DNA of 64,000 nucleotides, from the NCBI GenBank assembly GCA_007693955.1, contig RECR01000043.1, forward strand, positions 16,490 to 80,489. Reading direction: 5' to 3'. The notes below the pieces were generated by a model. The model searched no databases. It saw only the letters and a program-made list of their open reading frames with translations, and was not told where the DNA came from. Below, in pieces: positions 18,790 to 26,816 of the stretch; position 1 is the stretch's first letter, and each line of letters opens with the position of its first letter. Position numbers and translations under genes: made by a program. Source of the DNA: Gloeocapsa sp. DLM2.Bin57 (GTDB lineage: Bacteria > Cyanobacteriota > Cyanobacteriia > Cyanobacteriales > Gloeocapsaceae).

Positions 18790-20292
18790 ATGTTATTTAA
18801 AAGAGTCAGCGGTATCTTGTTACATCCTACTTCCCTTCCTTCCCGTTTTGGTATTGGTGATTTAGGAGAGTCAGCTTATCGCTTCGTCGATTTTTTAGCG
18901 GATAGTTTTCAACAATTATGGCAAATTTTACCTTTAGGTCCTGTTGGTTATGGTAATTCTCCTTATTCCTGTTATTCTGCTTTTGCGGGTTATTCACTAT
19001 TAATTAGTATAGATAGGCTGGTTGGAGATGGGTTATTGTCTAATGATGATTTAGCTAACCTTCCTGAATTTCACTTAGAAAAAGTGGATTATCAATCGGT
19101 AGAAGAGGTGAAAGCCCCTTTATTACGTAAAGCTTACCAAAACTTTTGCCAACAACCTAACCCTGAACAAAAACAAAGGTTTCAAGATTTTTGTCAGCAA
19201 CAACAACACTGGTTGGATAATTATAGTCTGTTCAGGGCTGTTAAGGATGAAAATGGCGGGGTAGCTTGGAATTTTTGGCCCGAAGACATAGCTAGTCATA
19301 AAGCTACAGCTGTAGAAGCAGCTAGGGAACGTCTCGCTAGTGATATAGGCTACCATAAGTTTTTACAGTTTGTTTTCTTTCAACAATGGCAAGATTTGCG
19401 TAATTATGCTCATCAACGCGGTGTGAAAATTATTGGTGATATACCTATCTATGTAGCTCATGATAGCGCCGACGTTTGGGCTAATACTCGTTTCTTCTGT
19501 TTGGATCAAAAAACCCTCGGCTCTTCTACTATGGCGGGAGTACCTCCAGATTGCTTTAGTGATACAGGACAACTTTGGGGTAATCCTATTTATCTCTGGA
19601 AACGTCTAGAAGAAAATAACTTTAGCTGGTGGGTTCAACGTCTTAAGACTATGCTAGAATACGTCGATATTATTCGGGTTGACCACTTCCGTGCTTTTGA
19701 ATCTTTTTGGGCGGTAAAACCAGGAGAAACTACCGCTATACAAGGAAAATGGCTGAAAACTCCAGGAGAAAAGTTATTTCAAGTTCTCGCCGAAGAATTA
19801 GGGGACATCCCCATTATCGCTGAAGATCTTGGCATAATTACACCAGAAGTAGAAGCACTCAGAGATAAGTTTAATTTCCCGGGTATGAAAGTTATTCAAT
19901 TTGCCTTTGATTCTGACCGCGCTAATCCCTTTTTACCCTATAATTACGTTGATCGTAACTGTGTGGTCTATACTGGTACTCATGATAACGATACCACTAT
20001 GGGTTGGTTTCTAGCGCGATCGCCTGAAGCACAAGCTAGAGTCAGGGATTATCTCGGTTGTATTTCTCCTGAAGGAATACACTGGAGTTTAATACGTTTA
20101 GCGATGAGTTCCGTTGCGAATGTGGCTATCTTCCCTCTTCAAGATATTCTCGGTTTAGAAAATTGGGCAAGAATGAATATGCCAAGTACTGCAACTGGTA
20201 ATTGGGAATGGCGTTACCACCCCGACGCTTTAACCCGAGAATTAAGCGATCGCCTTAAATACTATACTTGGCTTTATGGTCGTGCTCCTTGA
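18790..20292 (+). CDS. malQ: 4-alpha-glucanotransferase (amylomaltase)
   Basis: 500 residues, GH77 family. It rearranges alpha-1,4-glucans in glycogen metabolism. The catalytic triad positions are visible: Asp in RVDHFRAF, Glu in IIAEDLG and Asp in GTHDNDTTMGW. The N-terminal LLHPTSLPSRFGIGDLG and LPLGPVGYGNSPYS are typical. Start at ATG 18790 after an AAAAGGG stretch. Divergent from hemE. Confidence 0.96.
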   Translation: MLFKRVSGILLHPTSLPSRFGIGDLGESAYRFVDFLADSFQQLWQILPLGPVGYGNSPYSCYSAFAGYSLLISIDRLVGDGLLSNDDLANLPEFHLEKVDYQSVEEVKAPLLRKAYQNFCQQPNPEQKQRFQDFCQQQQHWLDNYSLFRAVKDENGGVAWNFWPEDIASHKATAVEAARERLASDIGYHKFLQFVFFQQWQDLRNYAHQRGVKIIGDIPIYVAHDSADVWANTRFFCLDQKTLGSSTMAGVPPDCFSDTGQLWGNPIYLWKRLEENNFSWWVQRLKTMLEYVDIIRVDHFRAFESFWAVKPGETTAIQGKWLKTPGEKLFQVLAEELGDIPIIAEDLGIITPEVEALRDKFNFPGMKVIQFAFDSDRANPFLPYNYVDRNCVVYTGTHDNDTTMGWFLARSPEAQARVRDYLGCISPEGIHWSLIRLAMSSVANVAIFPLQDILGLENWARMNMPSTATGNWEWRYHPDALTRELSDRLKYYTWLYGRAP

Positions 20293-20421
20293 GGGAAGAG
20301 AGGGGGAGTGTGGTTCGAGTGGAAATTAAGAATGGAGAATGCGCAATAACTCCTTCTACTGTCTGCGCTTTGCGCTACTCCTTTCCTCCGAACCCCGAAG
20401 GATTTTAGACTGTATAAATAC

Positions 20422-21189
20422 TTACTTTACTCTTAAAGCTTGAGAAAACTTAAAGGTTTGAATTTTTACTAATTGGTCTTTTACTTCACTAAAAATTTGT
20501 ACTAATTGAACAAAAGTACGTTTAAAGATTTCCAATCCGATGGCTTCACCCTGACTACCACCAATACCTACTTGATTATCTACTAAACGACAAATTAATA
20601 AAGTACTTCCTAGATTGGGATGAACCAAATCACAAAAAAGAGCGTACATTACCCCAATATCAGAGTTATTTTTTGTCCATTTTTCTAAACAAGTTAAGAT
20701 ATTTACTTGGGAAGCATCACCAGCAGTAGGATGAGTTAAATAATCAGCTAAAAATTCTGTCCAATTAAAACGCTGTCCAGTTAAATGTTTCTCTAACCAA
20801 GGGATAATTTCTGATACTTCACTCTCGGTAACTTGACCATCTTCTAAAGCTAATTCCACCAAAGGTAACATTTTATCGGTGACATAATAACGTAAAATCG
20901 CTGTATGTTCAATAATTGCCCTACCAATCAAACCATAAATTAAATAATTAGCTGTATTTAAAGATTGAATCAAAGCTTGACACAAAATAGCGTACTTATT
21001 AAAATAAACAAGTAAGAGAGAATCTAGATAATAATCATAAAGTTTATGGGGATTATTTTCGGGTTTTTGTAGAATCACTGTTGTTTGAGAATTGCTTTCA
21101 AAATCTTGAGTAATTGTCTCAAAATTGGTTAATAATTCTTGTAACTCTGAGTCAAGTATTTGGCTAAAATCTGGGTTAAATGTACTCAT
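20422..21189 (-). CDS. Helical protein of unknown function downstream of gmk
   Basis: 255 residues from the ATG at 21189, two codons inside a TTG-initiated frame. I do not recognise a named family with confidence. It is mostly helical and soluble. An arginine-glutamate helix (IGRAIIEHTAILRYY) and a later YALFCDLVHPNLGS resemble the R-x4-E and H patterns of DUF5677/HEPN-like proteins, a weak resemblance. It follows gmk on the minus strand with a seven-base gap, so remA, gmk and this gene may share one message. The 129 bases downstream contain only repeat-like, GC-rich fragments. Confidence 0.6.
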   Translation of the reverse strand: MSTFNPDFSQILDSELQELLTNFETITQDFESNSQTTVILQKPENNPHKLYDYYLDSLLLVYFNKYAILCQALIQSLNTANYLIYGLIGRAIIEHTAILRYYVTDKMLPLVELALEDGQVTESEVSEIIPWLEKHLTGQRFNWTEFLADYLTHPTAGDASQVNILTCLEKWTKNNSDIGVMYALFCDLVHPNLGSTLLICRLVDNQVGIGGSQGEAIGLEIFKRTFVQLVQIFSEVKDQLVKIQTFKFSQALRVK

Positions 21190-21196
21190 AATCAAA

Positions 21197-21748
21197 TTAG
21201 GAAAAAATAGCCTTTTCTAGAAGTTTAAGAGCTTGTTTAAAATCGTCATTAACGATTTGGTAATCAAACTCATCAGCAGCTTGTAACTCTTGCTGAGCAC
21301 GTTCTAAGCGTTGTTGAATAGCTGTAGGGGAATCATTCCCTCTACCTTGTAAACGACGTTCTAATTCAGCAAAAGTAGGTGGTAAAATAAAGATACCGAG
21401 AGTATCGGGAAAATTACTTTTTACTTGACGTGCTCCAAGTAGCTCGATTTCAAAAATAATACTTTGGCCTTCTTGTAATTGAGTTTCTACTTGTGCGCGT
21501 GGTGTGCCATAATAATTACCAGTATATTGAGCCCATTCTAAGAAAGAATTACTAGCGATCATAGTCTCAAATTCAGCAGGAGATAGAAAATAGTAATGAA
21601 CACCATGTACTTCACCAGGACGAGGCGATCGCGTAGTAGCGGAGACAGAAAGATTTAACTCGGGATGAAGGTTAAGCAATTCCTTAACCAGAGTACCCTT
21701 TCCTACACCAGATGGACCTGTAATAACAATTAATTTTCCCTGAGTCAT
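21197..21748 (-). CDS. gmk: Guanylate kinase
   Basis: 183 residues; phosphorylates GMP to GDP. P-loop ITGPSGVGKGTL at 8-19, GMP-binding region TRSPRPGEVHGVHYYFLS with the conserved Arg and Tyr, and the lid with RLQGRGND. It lies 16 bases downstream of remA, an adjacency also seen in Bacillus and many cyanobacteria. Confidence 0.96.
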   Translation of the reverse strand: MTQGKLIVITGPSGVGKGTLVKELLNLHPELNLSVSATTRSPRPGEVHGVHYYFLSPAEFETMIASNSFLEWAQYTGNYYGTPRAQVETQLQEGQSIIFEIELLGARQVKSNFPDTLGIFILPPTFAELERRLQGRGNDSPTAIQQRLERAQQELQAADEFDYQIVNDDFKQALKLLEKAIFS

Positions 21749-21764
21749 TAAAAAATTAAAAAGT

Positions 21765-22022
21765 TTAATTAACAGAATCTTTTTGAGTAACGAAACGATG
21801 AGAAACGGTTTCAGGTTGAATCGCAGACAAGACGATATGATTAGAATCAGTAATAATCACAGCGCGAGTACGACGACCATAGGTAGCATCGATTAGTTTA
21901 CCATTTTCTTTAGCTTCTGTAATAATACGCTTAATGGGAGCAGATTCAGGACTAACGATCGCGATAATGCGGTTAGCCGAGACTATATTACCAAAACCAA
22001 TGTTAATTAACTGTATTTCCAT
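21765..22022 (-). CDS. RemA/DUF370 family protein
   Basis: 85 residues, matching the RemA (DUF370) family: [19 protein letters not shown], the SAPIKR segment and [21 protein letters not shown]. In Bacillus RemA is a DNA-binding activator of biofilm matrix genes that forms ring-like oligomers. The role in cyanobacteria is unknown. Located directly before gmk, as in Bacillus. The ribosome start is the ATG at 22022. Confidence 0.9.
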   Translation of the reverse strand: MEIQLINIGFGNIVSANRIIAIVSPESAPIKRIITEAKENGKLIDATYGRRTRAVIITDSNHIVLSAIQPETVSHRFVTQKDSVN

Positions 22023-22149
22023 AAATAAAAATAACTAATCAGGTTATATCCTTAATAATTCTAATGTTATCTCGAAAATTTAGGGATTTCAACGGTAAAA
22101 TCGAAATAGTTATCTATAAATTTGTCTTTTTGAAGCTTTGTAGTTAGAT

Positions 22150-23892
22150 ATGCAGCCAGTCGATTATACAACAATGATAGGTAGTTGTGCTGAATTAGCA
22201 AGAGACTGGTTACCCGCGAGGTTAGAACAAGTCTATCAGCGCGATCGCTATACAATCTCCTTAAATTTACGTACGGTAAAACACAGAGGATGGTTAGATA
22301 TCTCTTGGCATCCCCAAGGTGCGAGAATATGTTTAGGATCACCTCCTCCTCGTATTGCCGATACTTTTACCTTTAGTGATCAACTCAGACACCAACTCAA
22401 AGGATTTGCCTTAACTCAAATCATCCCTGTGACTCCTTGGGAAAGAGTCTTAGACTTACAATTTGCCAAACGTCCAGGAGAAGAGCCTATTTGGCATCTC
22501 TACGTAGAAATTATGGCTAAATACAGTAACGTCATTTTGACCAACGCAGAACAACAAATCATTACTGTAGCCCATCAAGTTAGTTCTACTCAATCGAGTT
22601 TACGTCCTTTACAAACAGGAGGAAGCTACGAATTTCCCCCACCCTTAACTACAGAAACACCTAATCTAGAAGAAGATTATCAAAGTTGGCAAAAAAAGGT
22701 TAACCTCATTCCTAGAGAAATTGCTACTGGATTATTAAAAACTTATCGGGGATTAAGTCCTAATTTAGCCCGTAGTTTAGTCAGCAAAGCTAATTTAAAC
22801 CCCAAACAATCCACCGAGTCATTATCTCCCTCTGATTGGGAACAACTATTTACTGTGTGGAGAGAGTGGTTAACTCATCTAAAGGAAAAACAATTTATAC
22901 CCGTATGGACAAAAGAAGGTTATCACGTCTTAGGGTGGGAAGAGGTAAAACCTGCAGATGGAGTTAATCAACTTCTCGATCATTATTATACTCAACAACT
23001 CAGTCAACAGGTTTTTCAACAACTACGACATCAATTAGAGCAAAAAATTACCTATCATCTCGGGAAGCTTAAAACCAAAAGAGATACATTTCAAGCCAAA
23101 CTAGAGGAATCCACAGAAGCAGAAGCATACCGCTACAAAGCTGATTTATTGATGGCTAATCTACAAAAATGGCAACCTGGATTAAAGAGCATCACACTAG
23201 AAGACTTTAGCACAGCAGAACCCGTAACTATTCCCCTCAATCCCGAGAAAAACGCTGTCCAAAACGCACAACAGCTTTATAAACAACATCAAAAACTCAA
23301 AAGAGCAAAAGATGCGGTTATACCTCTATGGGAAGAAACTCAAGGAGAGATTAATTATTTAGAACAAATAGAAGTTAATCTTAACCAATTAGATAATTAT
23401 CAATCAGAAGAAGACTTACTTACTCTCAGAGAAATTAAAGCAGAATTAATCCAACAAAAGTATCTCCCTTCTCCCCAACAAGATCATAACCTGCAAAGTA
23501 ATTCCGAACCTCGTCGTTATACTACTCCCTCTGGGTTTACCTTATTGATTGGCAGAAATAACCGACAAAATGAACTACTTACTTTTCGGATTGCGACAGA
23601 CTATGACCTGTGGTTTCATACTCAAGAAATCCCTGGTAGTCATGTTTTATTACGTTTAGATCCAGGAAGCATACCTACTGAAGAGGATTTACAATTTACT
23701 GCTGATTTAACCGCTTACTATAGCAAAGCTAGAGAAAGTGAACAAGTCCCCGTGATTTATACTGAACCCAAACATGTATATAAACCCAAAGGCTCGCCAC
23801 CTGGTATAGCCATATACAAAAAAGAACGGGTTATTTGGGGACGTCCACAGGTAGCTAAAGCTTACTCAGATACAATGGTAGCAGTACCATAA
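22150..23892 (+). CDS. rqcH: RqcH/NFACT family protein (ribosome quality control)
   Basis: 580 residues: NFACT-N domain (about 1-200, VDYTTMIGSCAELARDWLP), a central helical and coiled-coil part (about 230-430) and an NFACT-R/DUF814 domain (about 450-570) with RYTTPSGFTLLIGRNNRQNE and DLWFHTQEIPGSHVLLRL. Bacterial RqcH binds the obstructed 50S-peptidyl-tRNA complex and directs alanine tailing. Older annotations call it fibronectin-binding protein. The 3' end overlaps the convergent DUF2993 gene by 31 bases. Confidence 0.9.
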   Translation: MQPVDYTTMIGSCAELARDWLPARLEQVYQRDRYTISLNLRTVKHRGWLDISWHPQGARICLGSPPPRIADTFTFSDQLRHQLKGFALTQIIPVTPWERVLDLQFAKRPGEEPIWHLYVEIMAKYSNVILTNAEQQIITVAHQVSSTQSSLRPLQTGGSYEFPPPLTTETPNLEEDYQSWQKKVNLIPREIATGLLKTYRGLSPNLARSLVSKANLNPKQSTESLSPSDWEQLFTVWREWLTHLKEKQFIPVWTKEGYHVLGWEEVKPADGVNQLLDHYYTQQLSQQVFQQLRHQLEQKITYHLGKLKTKRDTFQAKLEESTEAEAYRYKADLLMANLQKWQPGLKSITLEDFSTAEPVTIPLNPEKNAVQNAQQLYKQHQKLKRAKDAVIPLWEETQGEINYLEQIEVNLNQLDNYQSEEDLLTLREIKAELIQQKYLPSPQQDHNLQSNSEPRRYTTPSGFTLLIGRNNRQNELLTFRIATDYDLWFHTQEIPGSHVLLRLDPGSIPTEEDLQFTADLTAYYSKARESEQVPVIYTEPKHVYKPKGSPPGIAIYKKERVIWGRPQVAKAYSDTMVAVP

Positions 23893-24542
23893 CAATCTAT
23901 TCTACCTTGAGCAAGGGTTAGGTTTTCTAGTTGTACTTGTGAACCTAAATCAACCTCATAGTTATGTAAGGTGATTTGTTCGCTACTGGTTTCAATTTGA
24001 ATGGGGTGTAAGAGTAGTTTACGGTGACTAGCTAAACTTAAACCTGATTTCCAACTAATGGGAGTAACGATCGTTCCTTGAGAATCGATGGCGATCGCCC
24101 TAAGAATAAGTTTATCAGAGTGAATCTCCAGATTTTGCCAGTTTATCTGTAAATTATGGAGATAATCACCCTTGATAAAGCTTTTTAATAAGTCTGTCAA
24201 AGCAGTAGTTAATAAATCAGAAGAGAGTGAGAGATTCAGTTGTGTTTGTTCTAAAGCAATTTTACCCTTAACCAGAATTGGTTCGAGTAAACGAAGGGGT
24301 TGACCTTTAATTACTTGTCCTAAATTGATTTTAATGTTTTCTCCCGTCAATTCTACTTGGTTTAAATGTATCCCTTGATACACTGGTGCGATACTCCCTA
24401 GGGAAACTCCAGGAATATAACCAGTTAAAATCTGACGATTAGTACCAGTGATGTTAATTTGCAGTTGTTCGACTTTGTCTAATTGAGAGTGTAACCAGAG
24501 ATTAACCGCGGGAGAGAGAACTTTACTAATGATATCCTTCAT
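23862..24542 (-). CDS. DUF2993 (LmeA-like) protein
   Basis: 226 residues of the DUF2993 family, common in cyanobacteria and distantly related to mycobacterial LmeA, a phospholipid-binding periplasmic protein. The sequence is a chain of amphipathic β-strands (for example LEQLQINITGTNRQ, IHLNQVELTGENIKINLG, LHNLQINWQNLEIHSDKLILRA) and has no strong signal peptide. Its last 31 bases overlap the end of rqcH on the opposite strand. Confidence 0.75.
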   Translation of the reverse strand: MKDIISKVLSPAVNLWLHSQLDKVEQLQINITGTNRQILTGYIPGVSLGSIAPVYQGIHLNQVELTGENIKINLGQVIKGQPLRLLEPILVKGKIALEQTQLNLSLSSDLLTTALTDLLKSFIKGDYLHNLQINWQNLEIHSDKLILRAIAIDSQGTIVTPISWKSGLSLASHRKLLLHPIQIETSSEQITLHNYEVDLGSQVQLENLTLAQGRIDCYGTATIVSE

Positions 24543-24579
24543 ACTAGCTTAATAATAAGTAAATTTTCTTAATCATACT

Positions 24580-25074
24580 TTATACTTTTCGACCTAAAAT
24601 AACTAAATCTCTAATTTGAGCGTCAAGTTTAGCAACTCCAGGTAAATAACCCCATTGTTGAAACCCCTGTTTTTTAAATAAAGTTAAACTTGGTTGATTA
24701 TGAGCAAAAACAAAGGCTAAAAGAGTAGTAATATTTAACTTAGGACTCTCCATAATCGCTTTTGTCAATAATTCTTGACCTACCCCTTGACGTCGCCAAT
24801 CAGGTGATACATAAATACTAATTTCTGCAGTATGACGATAAGCGGGACGTCCATAAAAACTCTGAAAACTCAACCATCCCGCGATTTTACCATCTATTTC
24901 TAATACCCAAATAGGGCGATCGCCAGATTTATGGACTTGAAACCAATGGAGACGACTTTCTAGGGTAACAGGGACTAAATCAGCTGTAGCTAAGCGATCT
25001 GGGATACTAGCGTTATAAATTTCTACAATAACTGGTAAATCTAGTTCTGTTGCTTCCCGAATTTGTTTAAACAT
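24580..25074 (-). CDS. GNAT family N-acetyltransferase (Pat/YncA-like)
   Basis: 164 residues. The acetyl-CoA loop WRRQGVGQELL and the preceding AEISIYVSPD strand are clear. The opening IREATELDLPVIVEIYNASI and the overall length fit the phosphinothricin-acetyltransferase-like GNAT branch, whose natural substrates are often amino acids such as methionine sulfoximine. The actual substrate here is unknown. Divergent from the Uma2 gene with a 26-base gap. Confidence 0.82.
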   Translation of the reverse strand: MFKQIREATELDLPVIVEIYNASIPDRLATADLVPVTLESRLHWFQVHKSGDRPIWVLEIDGKIAGWLSFQSFYGRPAYRHTAEISIYVSPDWRRQGVGQELLTKAIMESPKLNITTLLAFVFAHNQPSLTLFKKQGFQQWGYLPGVAKLDAQIRDLVILGRKV

Positions 25075-25100
25075 AAAGAAATATAGACACCAGACTCAAG

Positions 25101-25673
25101 ATGACTAAAATTAATTTATACCCTATTAAAGACCAAATTAGTGCTAAATTTGCGGCAATATGTCAAGAAAACCCTAATTTATCCTTAGAATTATCGGCGA
25201 CAGGAGAATTAAGAGTCATGTCACCTACAGGAGGAGAAACAGGAAGACAAAACGCTTATTTACTTGGTTTATTTTTTGTCTGGAATCAAGCTAACCAGTT
25301 AGGGGTTTTATTTGATTCTTCTACTTGTTTTCGCTTATCAAATGGGGCGTTATTTTCTCCTGATTTAGCTTGGGTTACCCTAGAGAGGTGGAATAACCTA
25401 AGCAAAGATGAACAGCAAAAGTTTCCCCCTTTAGCTCCCGATTTTGTGTTAGAGTTATTATCACCTAGTGATTCACTGCCACAACTCCAAAATAAGATGA
25501 GAGAGTATCTCCAAGGTGGAGTACCTTTAGGATGGTTATTAAATCCCAATCTCAAAAGCCTAGAAATCTATCGTTTAAATAGTGAAGTAGAGATATTATC
25601 TAATCCTCTTACTATTGCCGCAGAAAAAATTTTACCTGGATTAGTAATTAATTTAACGTCTATTTGGGGTTAG
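25101..25673 (+). CDS. Uma2 family (DUF820) putative endonuclease
   Basis: 190 residues with the PD-(D/E)XK-like Uma2 pattern: MSPTGGETGRQNA, PDLAWV, PDFVLELLSPSDSLPQLQNKM, EYLQGGVPLGWLLNP and a final LPG block. Uma2 proteins are very numerous in cyanobacteria and often lie near repeats; their role is not established. Its end overlaps the convergent unknown gene by four bases. A second Uma2 gene is at 56638-57186. Confidence 0.88.
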   Translation: MTKINLYPIKDQISAKFAAICQENPNLSLELSATGELRVMSPTGGETGRQNAYLLGLFFVWNQANQLGVLFDSSTCFRLSNGALFSPDLAWVTLERWNNLSKDEQQKFPPLAPDFVLELLSPSDSLPQLQNKMREYLQGGVPLGWLLNPNLKSLEIYRLNSEVEILSNPLTIAAEKILPGLVINLTSIWG

Positions 25674-26770
25674 TTAATTTGTAACAAAGAACGTAAAACT
25701 ATGGTAGCTGCTTCTCTAATGGCTGTGGAACGCACGTCTAACTGTTCATAACTATCTACAAATCGTTGATAATCTTCTAGGTTTTTAGGTTCGTTAATCT
25801 CCTTCCAAAGTACCCTTAACATTCTTTCAGTTCTTTCGATTTGGTCTAAACACTCTCGATATTTACGAAAACTATTGTCATCTTGAAGGATTCCTAAAGT
25901 AAATTTAGCTATCTTATATTTCCAAATATTGCTTTTAAAATCCCAAGAACGAATTAAAATATTTAAGGTTTGTTCATAAGCAAAAGGTTTATAGGCTAAT
26001 AATTCTTGGAGAGTTTCCCGCTTAATATTGAGAAATTCTGAGCGAGGTTTTTTAACACCATTTCTTTCCCATTCGTCGATTTCTTGAATTTGATTGATAT
26101 GACGAGTAATCGTAGGAAACCAATTAGCTAAAAGAGGAAAAGTCCCATAGCGATCGATTAAATCTTTAGCAGAAAATTCTAAACCTGTGATATAATCTCC
26201 CAGAATAATATCGGGTATATCATGATTATAATAACTCCCTAAATCTAAAAATTGTTGAAGTTTATCAATAAATTGATTCACATTACCCATAAATTTAATG
26301 AGTTGATTGATCTCTTCTGATTCCAGATAAATAGCAATTTCTTGTAATAAAATATTCACATCTCCCGTTTTACCTAACTCAAAAATTTCCCCTAGTTTAT
26401 CTTCGATAGTTTCTAATTTATTGAGAATATGTTTAATACTTAAACCGCCAATTTGTTCGGTATCACCAGGTAATAAAACTAAACGTTCAGTATCAGGGTA
26501 GTTATCGAGAACATATCCCCAACCAGTTAACCATCTTTGACAAGTATCAACAGCCCAAATTTCTACTAAATCAAGCTGACGATTATTAACAATAATATCG
26601 TTATAAAAAATAGCTGCTTTTCCCTTTTGTTTTGTTTCCATATTAACAACAACAACGGGAGGATTAAGAGTGGTTTTAGTACAACAATCAAATAATTTCC
26701 AAAAAATACCAGACTGTACCTTGTTTTTTAAACCTCCATGAGGGAAGATAATGATAGCTCTGGTAGTCAT
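25670..26770 (-). CDS. Unrecognised 366-residue protein
   Basis: I do not recognise a family. The N-terminal 110 residues alternate β-strands and helices (AIIIFPHGGLKN, PPVVVVNME, LVLLPGDTEQIGGL), which could be a nucleotide-sugar or Rossmann-like fold, but no catalytic motif is certain. The middle has a predicted coiled-coil stretch (about 125-185) followed by IILGDYITGLEFSAKDLIDRYG, and the C-terminal 150 residues are helical with many charged residues. No signal peptide or membrane segment. The gene reads as intact: even codon use, normal start, no internal stop. It lies 46 bases from the pseudo-caspase gene on the same strand. Confidence 0.7.
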   Translation of the reverse strand: MTTRAIIIFPHGGLKNKVQSGIFWKLFDCCTKTTLNPPVVVVNMETKQKGKAAIFYNDIIVNNRQLDLVEIWAVDTCQRWLTGWGYVLDNYPDTERLVLLPGDTEQIGGLSIKHILNKLETIEDKLGEIFELGKTGDVNILLQEIAIYLESEEINQLIKFMGNVNQFIDKLQQFLDLGSYYNHDIPDIILGDYITGLEFSAKDLIDRYGTFPLLANWFPTITRHINQIQEIDEWERNGVKKPRSEFLNIKRETLQELLAYKPFAYEQTLNILIRSWDFKSNIWKYKIAKFTLGILQDDNSFRKYRECLDQIERTERMLRVLWKEINEPKNLEDYQRFVDSYEQLDVRSTAIREAATIVLRSLLQIN

Positions 26771-26816
26771 GTGATTTATAAAACCTATCTAGAAAAACTC
26801 TTACATTATAATTGAG

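Noticed and set aside
20318..20330. GGTTCGAGT word like a tRNA T-loop
   Set aside because: No flanking acceptor, D or anticodon stem could be formed.
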